Source of the DNA: an uncultured Flavobacteriaceae bacterium
GTDB taxonomy: Bacteria; Bacteroidota; Bacteroidia; Flavobacteriales; Flavobacteriaceae
Length of the DNA stretch: 64,000 nucleotides
Direction: 5' to 3'
NCBI GenBank assembly: GCA_947494825.1
Contig: CANLWN010000004.1
Coordinates: 248,001-312,000 of the forward strand
Part shown: piece after piece, positions 9,193 through 18,400 of the stretch
How the letters are laid out: each line of letters opens with the position of its first letter
How positions within the stretch are numbered: the first letter of the stretch is position 1
The notes under the pieces: generated by a model
What the model was told of the DNA's origin: nothing
The model's database searches: none
Seen by the model: the letters and a program-made list of their open reading frames with translations, nothing else
Position numbers and translations under genes: made by a program

Positions 9193-9378
9193 ATGATATC
9201 TTTACTTACATTTTTAGCGATAGGACCTTGGCAAATAGCCATTGTTGTAATGGTTGTGCTCCTTTTGTTTGGAGGGAAAAAAATTCCGGAATTAATGCGG
9301 GGTTTGGGAAGCGGCATCAAGGAATTTAAGGACGCTTCCAAGGAAGACGAAAAATTGGAGGAGAAAAAAGAAGATTAG
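9193..9378 (+). CDS. tatA: Sec-independent protein translocase subunit TatA/E
   Basis: A 61-residue pore-forming subunit of the twin-arginine translocase in the inner membrane. A short N-terminal segment ending in GPWQ leads into one hydrophobic helix (about 12-28). Then come the conserved [20 protein letters not shown] hinge and amphipathic helix, and an acidic/lysine-rich tail. Phe-Gly at the helix-hinge junction is the TatA hallmark. It is monocistronic: its own -7 box lies upstream and a hairpin terminator follows within 25 bp. No tatC is in the window. Confidence 0.93.
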   Translation: MISLLTFLAIGPWQIAIVVMVVLLLFGGKKIPELMRGLGSGIKEFKDASKEDEKLEEKKED

Positions 9379-9402
9379 CGAACAAGTATATAATCGTTGC
9401 AA

Positions 9403-9430
9403 AAACATCCTTGAAAAAGGATGTTTTTTT
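9403..9430 (+). terminator. rho-independent terminator of tatA
   Basis: AACATCC and GGATGTT form a 7-bp stem with a loop of about nine nt, followed by a T-run. Confidence 0.8.
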
Positions 9431-9628
9431 GTGCTTGTCCCTAAAAAATTCCAATTGGTACAAAAGTGTTTTGGCTGCCTAGAACAATCCCCCGCCGTGC
9501 CATTGTTGACAGTACTTTATCGTTAAGGTGCACAGGCCTTAAGGGTGCTTTTAGGGCCTCAAATCAGGTCTACGCGACAAAAAACAGCCGTTTCACAACA
9601 AAATTTAACAGGGGTGCATTAGAACTGT

Positions 9629-9636
9629 TAAATTTG
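9629..9636 (+). promoter_or_regulatory. candidate -7 box upstream of the SPOR-OmpA gene
   Basis: TAAATTTG fits TAnnTTTG and lies 25 nt before the proposed start codon. No clear -33 element. The rest of the 283-bp spacer after tatA holds only the tatA terminator. Confidence 0.35.
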
Positions 9637-9661
9637 ACGTTTAGTCTAGAACAAATAGCTA

Positions 9662-12196
9662 ATGCATAAACACTTACCCGAAATAATAACTGACTTTTTT
9701 GCGCTCCTGGTATCGATTTCCGGCATAAAAAAAAGTATTGCGATACTCGCTTTTCTGCTATCGCTCGGAATTTTCGCCCAAGATCTCCCCCAAAAAGGCT
9801 TGTTGGCCAACCCCAACACTTCAGGTGTGGTTGCCAATACCTCTTCACAAACGGTCAATACAGAGGCTAGGGATGCGGCTAGCGTAAGCACGTCCATAAA
9901 AAGCAGGACCTTCCACAACCTGGAAGGAGCCAAGGACGGGCATTATATTATTTCTGGTGTTTTTGGTAATAAGAAGAATACTAAAAGGGCCGTAAAAAAA
10001 TTGCTGAACCAAGGGTTCAACGCGGGTTATATCGCCAACCCCAACAACGGGTTAAATTATATCTATTTAGAACGATACGGCACCGAGTGGGAATCCATGG
10101 CCGCGGCAAAATCGCAGCTCAACGGTCGTTACACTCAGGAAATATGGGTTCTTCACATTGAAAACGAGGATAGTGACCTTTTAGAAAACAACGGTTTGGA
10201 ACCCGTTCCTGAAAATGTCATGCCCATAGAGGAGGTGACCTATGATATGATCCAAGCATCTCAAATAGATCAGGACAGGACTCCAACAGAAAACTCCGCT
10301 CAAAACAAGCTGCTGGAGAAGGCGGACCTCTATTTCAATAAAATGTGGTATGCCGAAGCAGCGGACCTCTACGAGGAAGCCCTGGGCCAGGGCAAACGAC
10401 AAGAATTTTCCTTTGACATTGTACAAAGGGCAGGAGATGCCCATTACTTTAACACCAATATGGAAAAGGCCTACTATTGGTATAATGTGTTGTATGAGCA
10501 ATACCAAGAGGAAATGTCAGCCGACAACATCTTTAAATTTGCCCATTCCTTAAAAGGCACGGGCAAGTACGCCAGAGCCAAACGTTTGATGCGCTTGTAC
10601 AACAAGAAACTAAAAGAAGGAAAGGTGGCTTATGATCCGTCCAAAAGAGCTAGGAAAGAAGCGGTATTGGACCAGATCAGGGGCCAGGAAGGGCTTTTTG
10701 AGATAAAGAACCTGGCCATCAATACCAGATATTCTGAATTTTCGCCCATGTTCCACGAAGGGAATAAAATGGTCTACGCTTCGGCCAAGGATTCCTCCTT
10801 TTTTACGACCCGGCGATATAAATGGAACAACCAGCCCTATCTGGATCTCTATGTGGCCAAAATCAACGAAGAATCGCAGGAGGTAAAAAATGCCATAAAA
10901 TTCTCCAAAAAAATAAACACCAAGTACCACGAGGCCGCGGTAACCTTTTCGCCAGACAACAAGACCATGTACTTTACACGGAACAACTACGGCAAAAAAT
11001 TAAAACGCGACAAGAACGGGATCAACAACCTAAAAATCTACACCTCGACCAAAGTAGATGGGGAGTGGACCGAGGCCCGGGAAGTTCCCTTTAACAGTGA
11101 TGATTATTCCACAGGGCATCCTGCATTGAGTCCTGATGGAAAACTCTTGTACTTTGTTTCCGATATGCCTGGAAGTTTGGGCGCTACTGACATTTTTGTG
11201 GTCGATGTGCTTTCCGAGGGCCGTTTTTCCGAACCGAGAAACCTGGGGCCGGAAATCAATACGGAACAAAAGGAAATGTTCCCTTTTATCAATGAAAAAA
11301 AGCTTTACTTCTCTTCCAATGGGCATGTGGGACTTGGCGGACTGGACATCTATGAGGCCGCATACGATGAGGATGGCTTCCAAGAGGTGAAGAATATGGG
11401 CAAGCCCATAAATAGTCGTAGGGACGATTTTTCATACATCATTAACGAGGAGACCCAAAAAGGTTTTTTCGCTTCCAACCGAAAGGGTGGGAAAGGAGAT
11501 GATGATATCTACTCCGTTGCCCGTCTCATCCCTGAAGAGGTAAATGAAAATGCCATTGCTGGCGTGGTCACCGAGATGATTACCGGGGAGGTTATGCCAG
11601 AAGCCCTTGTGATGCTTTTGGATGAGCACAATATGAAGCTCAAGGAAGTAGTTACGGACACAGATGGCAGCTTTGTCTTTGAGGATCTGGACAGTACCAC
11701 CAAGTATACCATCAAGACCTTAAAGGGATCCTATTTTGATGATGAACAGACTATTACCACCAAAGAAAACGAACTGGTAAACGTATCGGTTTCCATGAAA
11801 AAGTTGAAGGAACTTATCGTAATCGAGGAAGGCATCAAGAAACTTAAGACAGATCTGATTTATTTCGATTTTGATAAATTCTCGATACGAAGGGACGCTT
11901 CGGAAGAGCTCAACAAGTTGGTCGAGGTCATGGCCGAATATCCTGATATGGTCATTAAGATAGAGTCGCACACCGATTCCAGGGGCAGTAGGGTATACAA
12001 TAAGTACCTGTCGGACAAACGGGCCAAATCCTCCAGGGATTATCTGATCTCCAAAGGAGTGTCCCCTGATCGCATCGAGAGCGCCATTGGGTACGGTGAG
12101 GAAAGATTGCTCAACGAGTGCGACGGCACGGTGCGCTGCAGTGGTCAAAAACATGAATTTAACAGACGATCCGAATTTATTATTGTACGTATGTAG
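9662..12196 (+). CDS. SPOR / TPR / PD40 / OmpA multidomain envelope protein
   Basis: An 844-residue exported protein. A hydrophobic stretch ending LLSLGIFAQ is a signal sequence, with a longer than usual tail of about 22 residues before it; I see no better in-frame start codon. Domains in order: a SPOR-like domain (about 85-164), TPR-like helices (220-312), PD40/WD40-like beta-propeller strands (350-610) with SPDNKTMYFTRN and SPDGKLLYFVSD, a carboxypeptidase-regulatory-like beta domain (630-705), and a C-terminal OmpA domain (725-844) with ESHTDSRGS for peptidoglycan binding. Related PD40-OmpA proteins in Bacteroidetes accompany PorP/SprF or T9SS components, so a role linking outer membrane and cell wall is likely. 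The SPOR-like domain closely resembles those of the sprD-like gene 28 kb away. Confidence 0.85.
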   Translation: MHKHLPEIITDFFALLVSISGIKKSIAILAFLLSLGIFAQDLPQKGLLANPNTSGVVANTSSQTVNTEARDAASVSTSIKSRTFHNLEGAKDGHYIISGVFGNKKNTKRAVKKLLNQGFNAGYIANPNNGLNYIYLERYGTEWESMAAAKSQLNGRYTQEIWVLHIENEDSDLLENNGLEPVPENVMPIEEVTYDMIQASQIDQDRTPTENSAQNKLLEKADLYFNKMWYAEAADLYEEALGQGKRQEFSFDIVQRAGDAHYFNTNMEKAYYWYNVLYEQYQEEMSADNIFKFAHSLKGTGKYARAKRLMRLYNKKLKEGKVAYDPSKRARKEAVLDQIRGQEGLFEIKNLAINTRYSEFSPMFHEGNKMVYASAKDSSFFTTRRYKWNNQPYLDLYVAKINEESQEVKNAIKFSKKINTKYHEAAVTFSPDNKTMYFTRNNYGKKLKRDKNGINNLKIYTSTKVDGEWTEAREVPFNSDDYSTGHPALSPDGKLLYFVSDMPGSLGATDIFVVDVLSEGRFSEPRNLGPEINTEQKEMFPFINEKKLYFSSNGHVGLGGLDIYEAAYDEDGFQEVKNMGKPINSRRDDFSYIINEETQKGFFASNRKGGKGDDDIYSVARLIPEEVNENAIAGVVTEMITGEVMPEALVMLLDEHNMKLKEVVTDTDGSFVFEDLDSTTKYTIKTLKGSYFDDEQTITTKENELVNVSVSMKKLKELIVIEEGIKKLKTDLIYFDFDKFSIRRDASEELNKLVEVMAEYPDMVIKIESHTDSRGSRVYNKYLSDKRAKSSRDYLISKGVSPDRIESAIGYGEERLLNECDGTVRCSGQKHEFNRRSEFIIVRM

Positions 12197-12224
12197 CAGC
12201 CATTGGGGTGGGCGCTACACGCAT

Positions 12225-12265
12225 CCAAAACCACTCTCATCCATATGGGGGCGGTTTTGGTTTTT
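12225..12265 (+). terminator. rho-independent terminator after the SPOR-OmpA gene
   Basis: CCAAAACC and GGTTTTGG pair across a 20-nt loop and are followed directly by five T residues. Confidence 0.6.
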
Positions 12266-12373
12266 AGGCCCTCTGTACTACGCTCAAAAGGCCCATCAAG
12301 TTTAAAGTTTTACGTTTCACCACGATATCACTTCCATTCACAACAAACGGGCCCGGAAAAATACCTAAACCTC

Positions 12374-12381
12374 TAATTTTG
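12374..12381 (+). promoter_or_regulatory. candidate -7 box for the first small membrane-protein gene
   Basis: TAATTTTG fits TAnnTTTG and is 44 nt upstream of the ATG. Confidence 0.35.
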
Positions 12382-12425
12382 AGTTATATGGTAAGGAAAA
12401 CGATTCTAACCTAAAACCCAATACC

Positions 12426-12596
12426 ATGAAAAACCTACTACTCATCAAGCAGATTTATTTGGATGCTTTTAAAAACTTGGGGCACGTCTTTGTGAAATCT
12501 TATTTTAAAGCATTTGCATGGTTTTGTTTTGCAAGCTTTTTAATCGTCTTATATGCTTTTTTGTTCAGGGTTTCCACAGGTTTCGCCTTTGATTGA
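12426..12596 (+). CDS. 56-residue single-span membrane protein, tandem paralogue 1 (DUF6747-like)
   Basis: A short amphipathic N-terminus (LLLIKQIYLDAFKNLG) is followed by an aromatic-rich membrane helix (about 26-48) and the C-terminal tag STGFAFD. The gene 295 bp downstream encodes a protein of exactly the same length; 37 of 56 positions are identical by my alignment, and the conserved end shows that both are real genes. From memory, similar small proteins in Flavobacteria are listed as DUF6747; this is tentative and the function is unknown. Its own terminator follows, so it is a separate transcript from its paralogue. Confidence 0.75.
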   Translation: MKNLLLIKQIYLDAFKNLGHVFVKSYFKAFAWFCFASFLIVLYAFLFRVSTGFAFD

Positions 12597-12621
12597 CCCA
12601 AGAACACCTTATAGGTTATGG

Positions 12622-12650
12622 AAAAGCATCCTTTGCAAGGGTGCTTTTCT
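12622..12650 (+). terminator. rho-independent terminator after paralogue 1
   Basis: AAAAGCATCCTT pairs with AAGGGTGCTTTT (12 bp, one G-U) around a 3-nt loop, ending in a T-run. Confidence 0.8.
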
Positions 12651-12891
12651 ATTTTAAAACCTTTTCTATGGCGCCCCTACAATATCTCCTTAGCTGACAA
12701 AAATATGTAGTGCCCCCTATGGCTCCAAATAGATATCTACTGTGCTTAACCCAAGAAAATTGACCTTTGGTCGGACAAAAAAAAAGTGCGATTTGGGATA
12801 TCCAGAATTCGTGTCCTTTTATCCAATTAATTTATTCCGGTGGGGCTAAACATTGACCTTTGCACCAGTACTAAACTCAAAAATTAGGTGT

Positions 12892-13062
12892 ATGAGGAAA
12901 TTTTTACTTGTAAAGGAAATTTATGTGGATGCTTTTAGAAATTTAGGGAATATCATACTTACAAAGTACTTTAAGGCCTTTTCTTGGTTCTGTTTTGCTT
13001 TGTTCTTTGTGGTACTTTACGCCTTCATCTTCAGGTTATCCACGGGCTTTGCGTTCGATTAG
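12892..13062 (+). CDS. 56-residue single-span membrane protein, tandem paralogue 2 (DUF6747-like)
   Basis: Paralogue of the gene at 12426 and the same length. It starts MRKFLLVKEIYVDAFRNLG and shares the YFKAF-WFCFA membrane core, the VLYAF segment and the invariant STGFAFD end. The frame is open further upstream, but this ATG reproduces the paralogue's length exactly and so is preferred. A near-consensus -7 box (GACCTTTG, first base off) lies about 31 nt upstream. A terminator shared with the convergent DUF4837 gene follows. Function unknown; an inner-membrane location is inferred from the helix. Confidence 0.78.
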   Translation: MRKFLLVKEIYVDAFRNLGNIILTKYFKAFSWFCFALFFVVLYAFIFRLSTGFAFD

Positions 13063-13080
13063 AGATGAACGCTCCCGCAC

Positions 13081-13113
13081 AAAAAAAGGCGCCCAAAAGG
13101 GCGCTTTTTTATT
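13081..13113. terminator. bidirectional terminator
   Basis: GCGCCC and GGGCGC with an AAAA loop, flanked by an A-run on one side and a T-run on the other. It can serve the plus-strand small gene and the converging minus-strand DUF4837 gene, whose stop codon lies inside it. Confidence 0.8.
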
Positions 13114-14131
13114 CCTGGGCAATTTCTTTATTGCTTACTTGGCCTTTTCCGAAGTTTATGGTTTTTAAAATGGCCTCCAATTCAAACATGAATTCTCTTT
13201 TTTCCGTAGCAGGGGCAAAGGTGAAGCCTTCTATGACCACTTTTCTGCGGTTTTCTTGATCATTGATAATATAGGTGATAAAGGGTCCGGCCATAGGATA
13301 ATTGTTGATTTCCCATATGCCCTTGACTTCCACGGCCTTTCTTCCGGCTACCTCGGCAGGGAACACATAGGGTGCAAAAGCCTTTTCTGTCACCATAAAT
13401 GTGGTCTTTCCGGGCACGTCCGGGCCAGGAATATATTTCTGTCCTATAGAGTCGCGCATACGTACTATATCACGTACAAAAGTGGAATCATTGGTAAAGC
13501 TGTCCCACGGCATGGTGTATGCAATAATGTTCATGGTTCCCTTTAGAATCTGACGGTCTATCCACACAAAATTGTCTTCCTTTTTGCCCACTTTATAGAC
13601 CGAGGGCATGGTCAGGGAAATATTGAACTTTTCCTCCAACGCTTTTTCTTTGTTCAAGGACCTTAGAAAGCGCTTCTGCGTTTCCCGTATCTCCAGATTC
13701 TTAAAGGACGCTATGATTTCGCCCGACTTCCTTTCCAGATTTTCTATGATCTCTTCCTCCGTTCTACCCTTGATTACCGATATTCTTTGCGGCCTGGCAT
13801 ACACATCGCTCTTTATATGGGCTAGATTAAGGCTGTCCTGGTCTATGACCAAGACAGAGCGGGTGTTCCTCACTGTCCCCGTAAATACCTTGGCAGGCAT
13901 ATGATTAATGGTGAAGAGGGGTTCTTCCCAGGAAAGTCCAAGTATAGGTGCGGCAAAGGTTTCCCGAACCTTGTCGCCAACGGGCCCCTCCCAAAGTTGT
14001 TTGTCCATTACAACGGCCAAGGAATTAATGGCCCCAATGGAGGTGGGCCGATAATCCTTTCGTTTTGCTCCGTCGTTGCAAGAGATGGTTACAAGGATGG
14101 CGGCAATCAATAGTGTTCCTATTTTTTTCAT
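13109..14131 (-). CDS. DUF4837 family lipoprotein
   Basis: A 340-residue exported protein with a type II signal peptide: KK, a hydrophobic core, then LVTISC with Cys19 as the lipidated residue. The rest matches my recollection of DUF4837, a Bacteroidota-only family, including the GAINSLAVVMD-LWEGPVGD segment. Function unknown. The start was placed at the internal ATG of MKKIGTLL because the 10 residues before it would spoil the lipoprotein signal. It begins 11 bp after the MltD-like stop and is probably co-transcribed with it, which suggests an envelope role. Confidence 0.85.
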   Translation of the reverse strand: MKKIGTLLIAAILVTISCNDGAKRKDYRPTSIGAINSLAVVMDKQLWEGPVGDKVRETFAAPILGLSWEEPLFTINHMPAKVFTGTVRNTRSVLVIDQDSLNLAHIKSDVYARPQRISVIKGRTEEEIIENLERKSGEIIASFKNLEIRETQKRFLRSLNKEKALEEKFNISLTMPSVYKVGKKEDNFVWIDRQILKGTMNIIAYTMPWDSFTNDSTFVRDIVRMRDSIGQKYIPGPDVPGKTTFMVTEKAFAPYVFPAEVAGRKAVEVKGIWEINNYPMAGPFITYIINDQENRRKVVIEGFTFAPATEKREFMFELEAILKTINFGKGQVSNKEIAQE

Positions 14132-14142
14132 AAGAGTATTTT

Positions 14143-15792
14143 TTACGAAGAACAATCGCACAATTTCAGTTTTGTGCCCGGTTGTAGATTGTTACCGCTA
14201 ATACCGTTCCATTCTCGTAAATTTTCAATGGAAACTCCCGGATATTTTCTGGAGATGGTCCAAAGGGAGTCTCCCTCTTTGACCGTATGGACCTTGGTGC
14301 CCGCGGGAATCGATGCTGTGCTGGAGGTGGTTTTGGTGCCACTTCCCTTGGCGGCACTAGTGGCTACAGGCCTTCTGGAAAAAATAGTCAGCCGTTGTCC
14401 TATTCGCAGGTTATTGCTGCGCAGGCCGTTCCAACGTTTTATCTGACTTACCCCTACGCCGTACCTTTCCGCAATCTTTCCTAGATAATCGCCGCTTCGC
14501 ACCTTATACCGAATGCGGTTGTCTGCCTTGACCAGTTGTGGCAGGGGTTTTTCCTTTTTCTTTAATTCCTCGGTCACGTGTGCATAGATGGCGGTTTCGT
14601 TGTTCACGAATTTGCCCATGGCCTCCTTGGGAAGCCGCAAAGCATAATTCTTGCCCTTCACGTAAGGGATAATATTCAATTTATAGGAAGGATTAAGCAC
14701 CTCTAGTTCCTTGACGCCCACCCCGACCAACTCGGAAATTTGATCAAAGGTTATCAAGCTTTTTACATGGACCGTGTCGGTCTCAAAATACGGTCGTTCG
14801 GCCTTCCTGGCTTTAAGGCCGTGTTCCTCGGCATACTCAAACAGGTACATCGTAGCCAAAAATGCAGGGACGTAGCCGGCTGTTTCACGTGGAAGGTTTC
14901 TCCGAATGTTCCAATAGTTCTTATAGCCTCCTGATCTTCTGATCGCTTTGTTCACGTTCCCCGGGCCAGAATTGTATGCGGCAAGCGCCAAGTCCCAATC
15001 CCCAAAAATATCATACAGTCTTGACAAATAAGCACAAGCGGCCTTGGTGGAGGCAATGGGATCTCTTCTTTCATCTACATAACTGCTTACATCCAATTTG
15101 TACATTTTGCCTGTGCTGTACATGAATTGCCAAAGTCCAGTTGCTCCGACCCGTGATCTTGCCCTAGGGTTCAGGGCAGATTCTACTATGGCCAGGTATT
15201 TAATTTCCAAAGGGATGTTGTAACTATCCAATTCTTGTTCGAACATCGGGAAATAGAACTGGCTTGCGGTAAGCATGCGTTCCATCAGGTCCCTTCTACG
15301 GGTCAGGAAGGATTTTATAACATTTTCCAAGGAAGGATTGTACGCAATGTTGAACGGGGTTTTTTGGTTTAGGGCCTCCAATCTTTTTTTTAGCGTTTCC
15401 GTATCAAGGGTATACTCCGGTACGGTTTCCACGTCCAATTGCGACACCTCTTCATACATGGCATCGAAAAGCGATGCGTTTTCTGAAAGCTCCTTGAGCC
15501 AAAGGCTATCGAATTTGGCTGCTTCCGGATGGTCCTTGAGGGTGTAGTTGTTTTTTTCCTTGGTCAATAGCAGCGGGTTGCCCTCAGGTCCGGAGGGGGC
15601 CGACATCAGCTCCATTTGCTTGACACCTTCCATGTCCATGGCAAGTGTATCCAACGGTACCCGATTGGTGGTGTCGTTTTCCTTTTTTGAAATGGAATCT
15701 GCCTGTTGCGCCAAGCTGTGCCCGGTAAAAGCCAACAAGGTGCCGATTCCAATAATAAACGTCCTTAATCCCATAATAACAGTCCTTTTCAA
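14143..15792 (-). CDS. mltD: membrane-bound lytic murein transglycosylase D-like protein with two LysM domains
   Basis: A 549-residue exported peptidoglycan hydrolase that cleaves the MurNAc-GlcNAc bond. A signal peptide ends at SLAQQ (about residue 30). The transglycosylase domain occupies about 180-310, with the catalytic Glu204 in AIVESALNP, followed by GATGLWQFM and ALAAYNSGPGNV. Two LysM peptidoglycan-binding domains follow (428-471 and 500-545), each with the RxGDxL/EGDSLW and N-GL/N-GI hallmarks. The protein ends CDCSS. Gene naming follows family resemblance to E. coli MltD. A DUF4837 lipoprotein gene follows at 11 bp. Confidence 0.9.
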   Translation of the reverse strand: MKRTVIMGLRTFIIGIGTLLAFTGHSLAQQADSISKKENDTTNRVPLDTLAMDMEGVKQMELMSAPSGPEGNPLLLTKEKNNYTLKDHPEAAKFDSLWLKELSENASLFDAMYEEVSQLDVETVPEYTLDTETLKKRLEALNQKTPFNIAYNPSLENVIKSFLTRRRDLMERMLTASQFYFPMFEQELDSYNIPLEIKYLAIVESALNPRARSRVGATGLWQFMYSTGKMYKLDVSSYVDERRDPIASTKAACAYLSRLYDIFGDWDLALAAYNSGPGNVNKAIRRSGGYKNYWNIRRNLPRETAGYVPAFLATMYLFEYAEEHGLKARKAERPYFETDTVHVKSLITFDQISELVGVGVKELEVLNPSYKLNIIPYVKGKNYALRLPKEAMGKFVNNETAIYAHVTEELKKKEKPLPQLVKADNRIRYKVRSGDYLGKIAERYGVGVSQIKRWNGLRSNNLRIGQRLTIFSRRPVATSAAKGSGTKTTSSTASIPAGTKVHTVKEGDSLWTISRKYPGVSIENLREWNGISGNNLQPGTKLKLCDCSS

Positions 15793-15893
15793 AGAAAGGG
15801 AGCTAACGAAAATCGTATTTTTTTTGGAAAGAATAAAATTTAAGTCGTTAAACCGCCCTTAAAAGCCCTGGGGCCCGTTTATCGATAACGCCT

Positions 15894-17087
15894 TTAGGGC
15901 TCCAATATTGCAGCAATTCCGGGTAAGGATCTTCCCTCAAGACTCTCCAACATGGCGCCACCTCCTGTGGACACATAACTTACCTTGTCCTGAAATCCAA
16001 ATTGTTTTACAGCTGCTACCGAATCGCCTCCTCCCACCAGGGAAAAAGCGCCATTTTGTGTAGCCTCGTCAATGAAATTACCAACGGCCACGGTTCCCTT
16101 AGCAAAGGACTCCATTTCAAAAACCCCAACAGGACCGTTCCATAGGATGGTCTTGGATGCCAAGATGACCGCTTTAAAGTTCTCCAAGGTTACGGGTCCG
16201 GCATCCAGGCCTTGCCATCCGTCGGGAATTGCGTTCACCGCCACAATCCGGGTTTGGGCGTCATTGCTAAAATCATCGGCCGCCAGCACATCAACGGGCA
16301 AATGAATTGCTACACCCTTTGCTTTGGCCTGCTCTAAAATCTCCAGGGCCAGGGTCATCTTGTCGTCCTCACAAATGGAGTCGCCTACAAATCCTCCTTG
16401 TGCCTTAACGAAGGTATAGGTCATTCCGCCACCAATAATCAAATGGTCTACCTTATCCAAGATGTTTTCGATAATGGTAATTTTGGAAGACACTTTGGCG
16501 CCCCCTAAAATGGCGGTTACTGGTTTTTCACCTGTGCGCATCACCTTTTCAATGGCCTCGATCTCCTTGGCCAAGAGATATCCAAAGCACTTCTGTCCCG
16601 GGAAAAACCGGGCAACAATGGTGGTAGAGGCATGGGCCCTATGAGCGGTGCCAAAGGCATCGTTCACATAAATGTCGCCCAGGCGCGAAAGTTGTTCGGC
16701 GAAGTCTACATCCCCAGTGGTTTCCTCTGCGTGGAACCGAAGATTTTCCAATAACAACACCTCGCCGCTTTGTAGTTCGGAAACTGCCTTCTCGGCTTTC
16801 TCCCCTACACAATCATCCACAAATTTTACCGAGACCCCTATGATTTCCGAAACCGTCTGGCAGATATGGCCCAGGGACATATCGGGATTTCGAATCCCTT
16901 TTGGGCGCCCCAAATGACTCATCAGCACAGCACTGCCGCCATCTTCCAATACTTTTATAATGGTAGGTTTTGCCGCTTCTATGCGATTGGTGTCGGTTAC
17001 ATTGAAATCTGCGTCCAAGGGAACGTTGAAATCCACGCGAATCAATACTCGTTTGTCTTCAAAATTGAAATCTTCAAGGGTTTTCAT
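15894..17087 (-). CDS. pgk: phosphoglycerate kinase
   Basis: Glycolytic enzyme: 1,3-bisphosphoglycerate plus ADP gives 3-phosphoglycerate plus ATP. The 397 residues are of standard bacterial length. Near the N-terminus it has [14 protein letters not shown], then [29 protein letters not shown], the hinge segment [11 protein letters not shown], and the C-terminal nucleotide-binding [13 protein letters not shown] and [12 protein letters not shown] -7 box TACATTTG lies 25 bp upstream. No operon partner is evident; mltD starts 101 bp downstream. Confidence 0.97.
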   Translation of the reverse strand: MKTLEDFNFEDKRVLIRVDFNVPLDADFNVTDTNRIEAAKPTIIKVLEDGGSAVLMSHLGRPKGIRNPDMSLGHICQTVSEIIGVSVKFVDDCVGEKAEKAVSELQSGEVLLLENLRFHAEETTGDVDFAEQLSRLGDIYVNDAFGTAHRAHASTTIVARFFPGQKCFGYLLAKEIEAIEKVMRTGEKPVTAILGGAKVSSKITIIENILDKVDHLIIGGGMTYTFVKAQGGFVGDSICEDDKMTLALEILEQAKAKGVAIHLPVDVLAADDFSNDAQTRIVAVNAIPDGWQGLDAGPVTLENFKAVILASKTILWNGPVGVFEMESFAKGTVAVGNFIDEATQNGAFSLVGGGDSVAAVKQFGFQDKVSYVSTGGGAMLESLEGRSLPGIAAILEP

Positions 17088-17112
17088 GTGCTAGCGGCTT
17101 TTATACGAAAGG

Positions 17113-17120
17113 CAAATGTA
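17113..17120 (-). promoter_or_regulatory. -7 promoter box for pgk
   Basis: The minus strand reads TACATTTG, a full match to TAnnTTTG, 25 nt before the pgk ATG. Confidence 0.45.
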
Positions 17121-17226
17121 AAGATTTATGCTTGGCATAAAAAGAAGGGCGCCCTATTATTTGTTACGTTCGTTTTAACCCTCTTTCCCAATAGATAGGG
17201 GCAATGGGCGAAATATCAAAATAATG

Positions 17227-17234
17227 TATCTTTG
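17227..17234 (+). promoter_or_regulatory. candidate -7 box for holB
   Basis: TATCTTTG matches TAnnTTTG but ends only 4 nt before the ATG at 17239, so any transcript from it would start at or just inside the start codon. This is either a leaderless message or a chance match. Confidence 0.3.
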
Positions 17235-17238
17235 GTCA

Positions 17239-18390
17239 ATGCTTTTTGAGGATATTTTAGCACAAACACATATCAAAAACCACTTGGCCTTCAGTGCGGA
17301 TGCAGGACGTCTCCCGCACGCCCAATTATTTGTGGGCCCTGAAGGGTGTGGTACCTTGCCCATGGCCGTGGCCTATGCACAGTACATACTATGTGGCCAC
17401 CAATACAATAAAAACGTCCCGGGGGATGAAGCCTGTAATCTGAAATGTGCTTCCCTCACCCATCCGGACCTGCATTTTGCGTTCCCGGTAGCCAATAGTG
17501 CCAAGGTCAAGAGCCATGCGGTAAGCAACCACTATATGCAGGATTGGCGCCAATTTTTTAAGGAACAGCCCTATGGGAACCTCTTTGACTGGTACCGGCT
17601 TATTGGCGTTGAAAAGAAACAAGCTCAAATAGGGGTCGACGAGGCCCAGGATATCGTTAAAAAGCTATCGTTAAAAGCTTATGAGGGCGGCTATAAAATC
17701 ATGATTATTTGGATGGCCGACAAAATGAATGTTGCCGCCTCCAACAAGCTTTTGAAACTGATCGAGGAACCTCCGGAAAAGACCATCTTTATTTTGGTAG
17801 CCGAAGATGAGGAGCAAATCATACAGACCATTCGTTCCCGTTGCCAACTATTACATTTTCCGGCCCTGCCAGAGGAAGCTATCGCGAACGCCCTGGTTCA
17901 AGAAGGCATTAAAAGGGAAGAGGCTTTAAAAATAGCCCATGAGGCAAACGGGAATTTTAACAAGGCCTTGGACCTCTCCCATAATGACTCTGAAGATCTG
18001 GTGTTTGAACGCTGGTTTGTGCAATGGGTGCGCAGCGCTTTTAAGGCCAAAGGTAACCGGGCCGCTGTTCACGAGCTTATCCTTTGGAGCGAGGAGGTGG
18101 CCAAAACAGGTCGAGAAACCCAAAAGAATTTTTTGCGCTATTGCCTTGCGATGATGCGGCAGGCCCTATTGATCAACTATAAGGTGGAGGAGTTGGCTTA
18201 TATGCGAATCCATGTGGATACGTTTCAAATGGAAAATTTTGCCCCTTTTGTGCACGAGAACAATATTGAGGACATTGTTCATGAGTTGGAAACTGCCATT
18301 TTTCACATTGAGCGCAACGGCAACTCAAAAATCATATTGACCGATCTGTCCATTAAACTAACGCGTCTGCTACATAAAAAAGCGGCCTAA
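17239..18390 (+). CDS. holB: DNA polymerase III delta-prime-like clamp-loader subunit
   Basis: A 383-residue AAA+ protein of the replicative clamp loader. The P-loop position reads GPEGCGTLPMA, lacking the Lys-Ser/Thr of a working Walker A, as expected for delta-prime, which does not hydrolyse ATP. A zinc-binding Cys cluster starts at CGH and includes CNLKC. The sensor region IRSRCQ contains the conserved SRC motif. NKLLKLIEEPPEKTIF is typical of DnaX/HolB proteins. The ATG giving MLFEDIL was chosen over one five codons earlier, because family members begin with F-x-(D/I)-(I/V)-(L/I)-G/A-Q. A DoxX-like gene follows by 10 bp. Confidence 0.9.
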   Translation: MLFEDILAQTHIKNHLAFSADAGRLPHAQLFVGPEGCGTLPMAVAYAQYILCGHQYNKNVPGDEACNLKCASLTHPDLHFAFPVANSAKVKSHAVSNHYMQDWRQFFKEQPYGNLFDWYRLIGVEKKQAQIGVDEAQDIVKKLSLKAYEGGYKIMIIWMADKMNVAASNKLLKLIEEPPEKTIFILVAEDEEQIIQTIRSRCQLLHFPALPEEAIANALVQEGIKREEALKIAHEANGNFNKALDLSHNDSEDLVFERWFVQWVRSAFKAKGNRAAVHELILWSEEVAKTGRETQKNFLRYCLAMMRQALLINYKVEELAYMRIHVDTFQMENFAPFVHENNIEDIVHELETAIFHIERNGNSKIILTDLSIKLTRLLHKKAA

Positions 18391-18400
18391 AACCTTTGCT

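Noticed and set aside
15793-15893. Terminator between pgk and the mltD-like gene
   Set aside because: A possible AGCCCT/AGGGCT pairing exists but the loop is nearly 30 nt and the T-tract is short; not supported.
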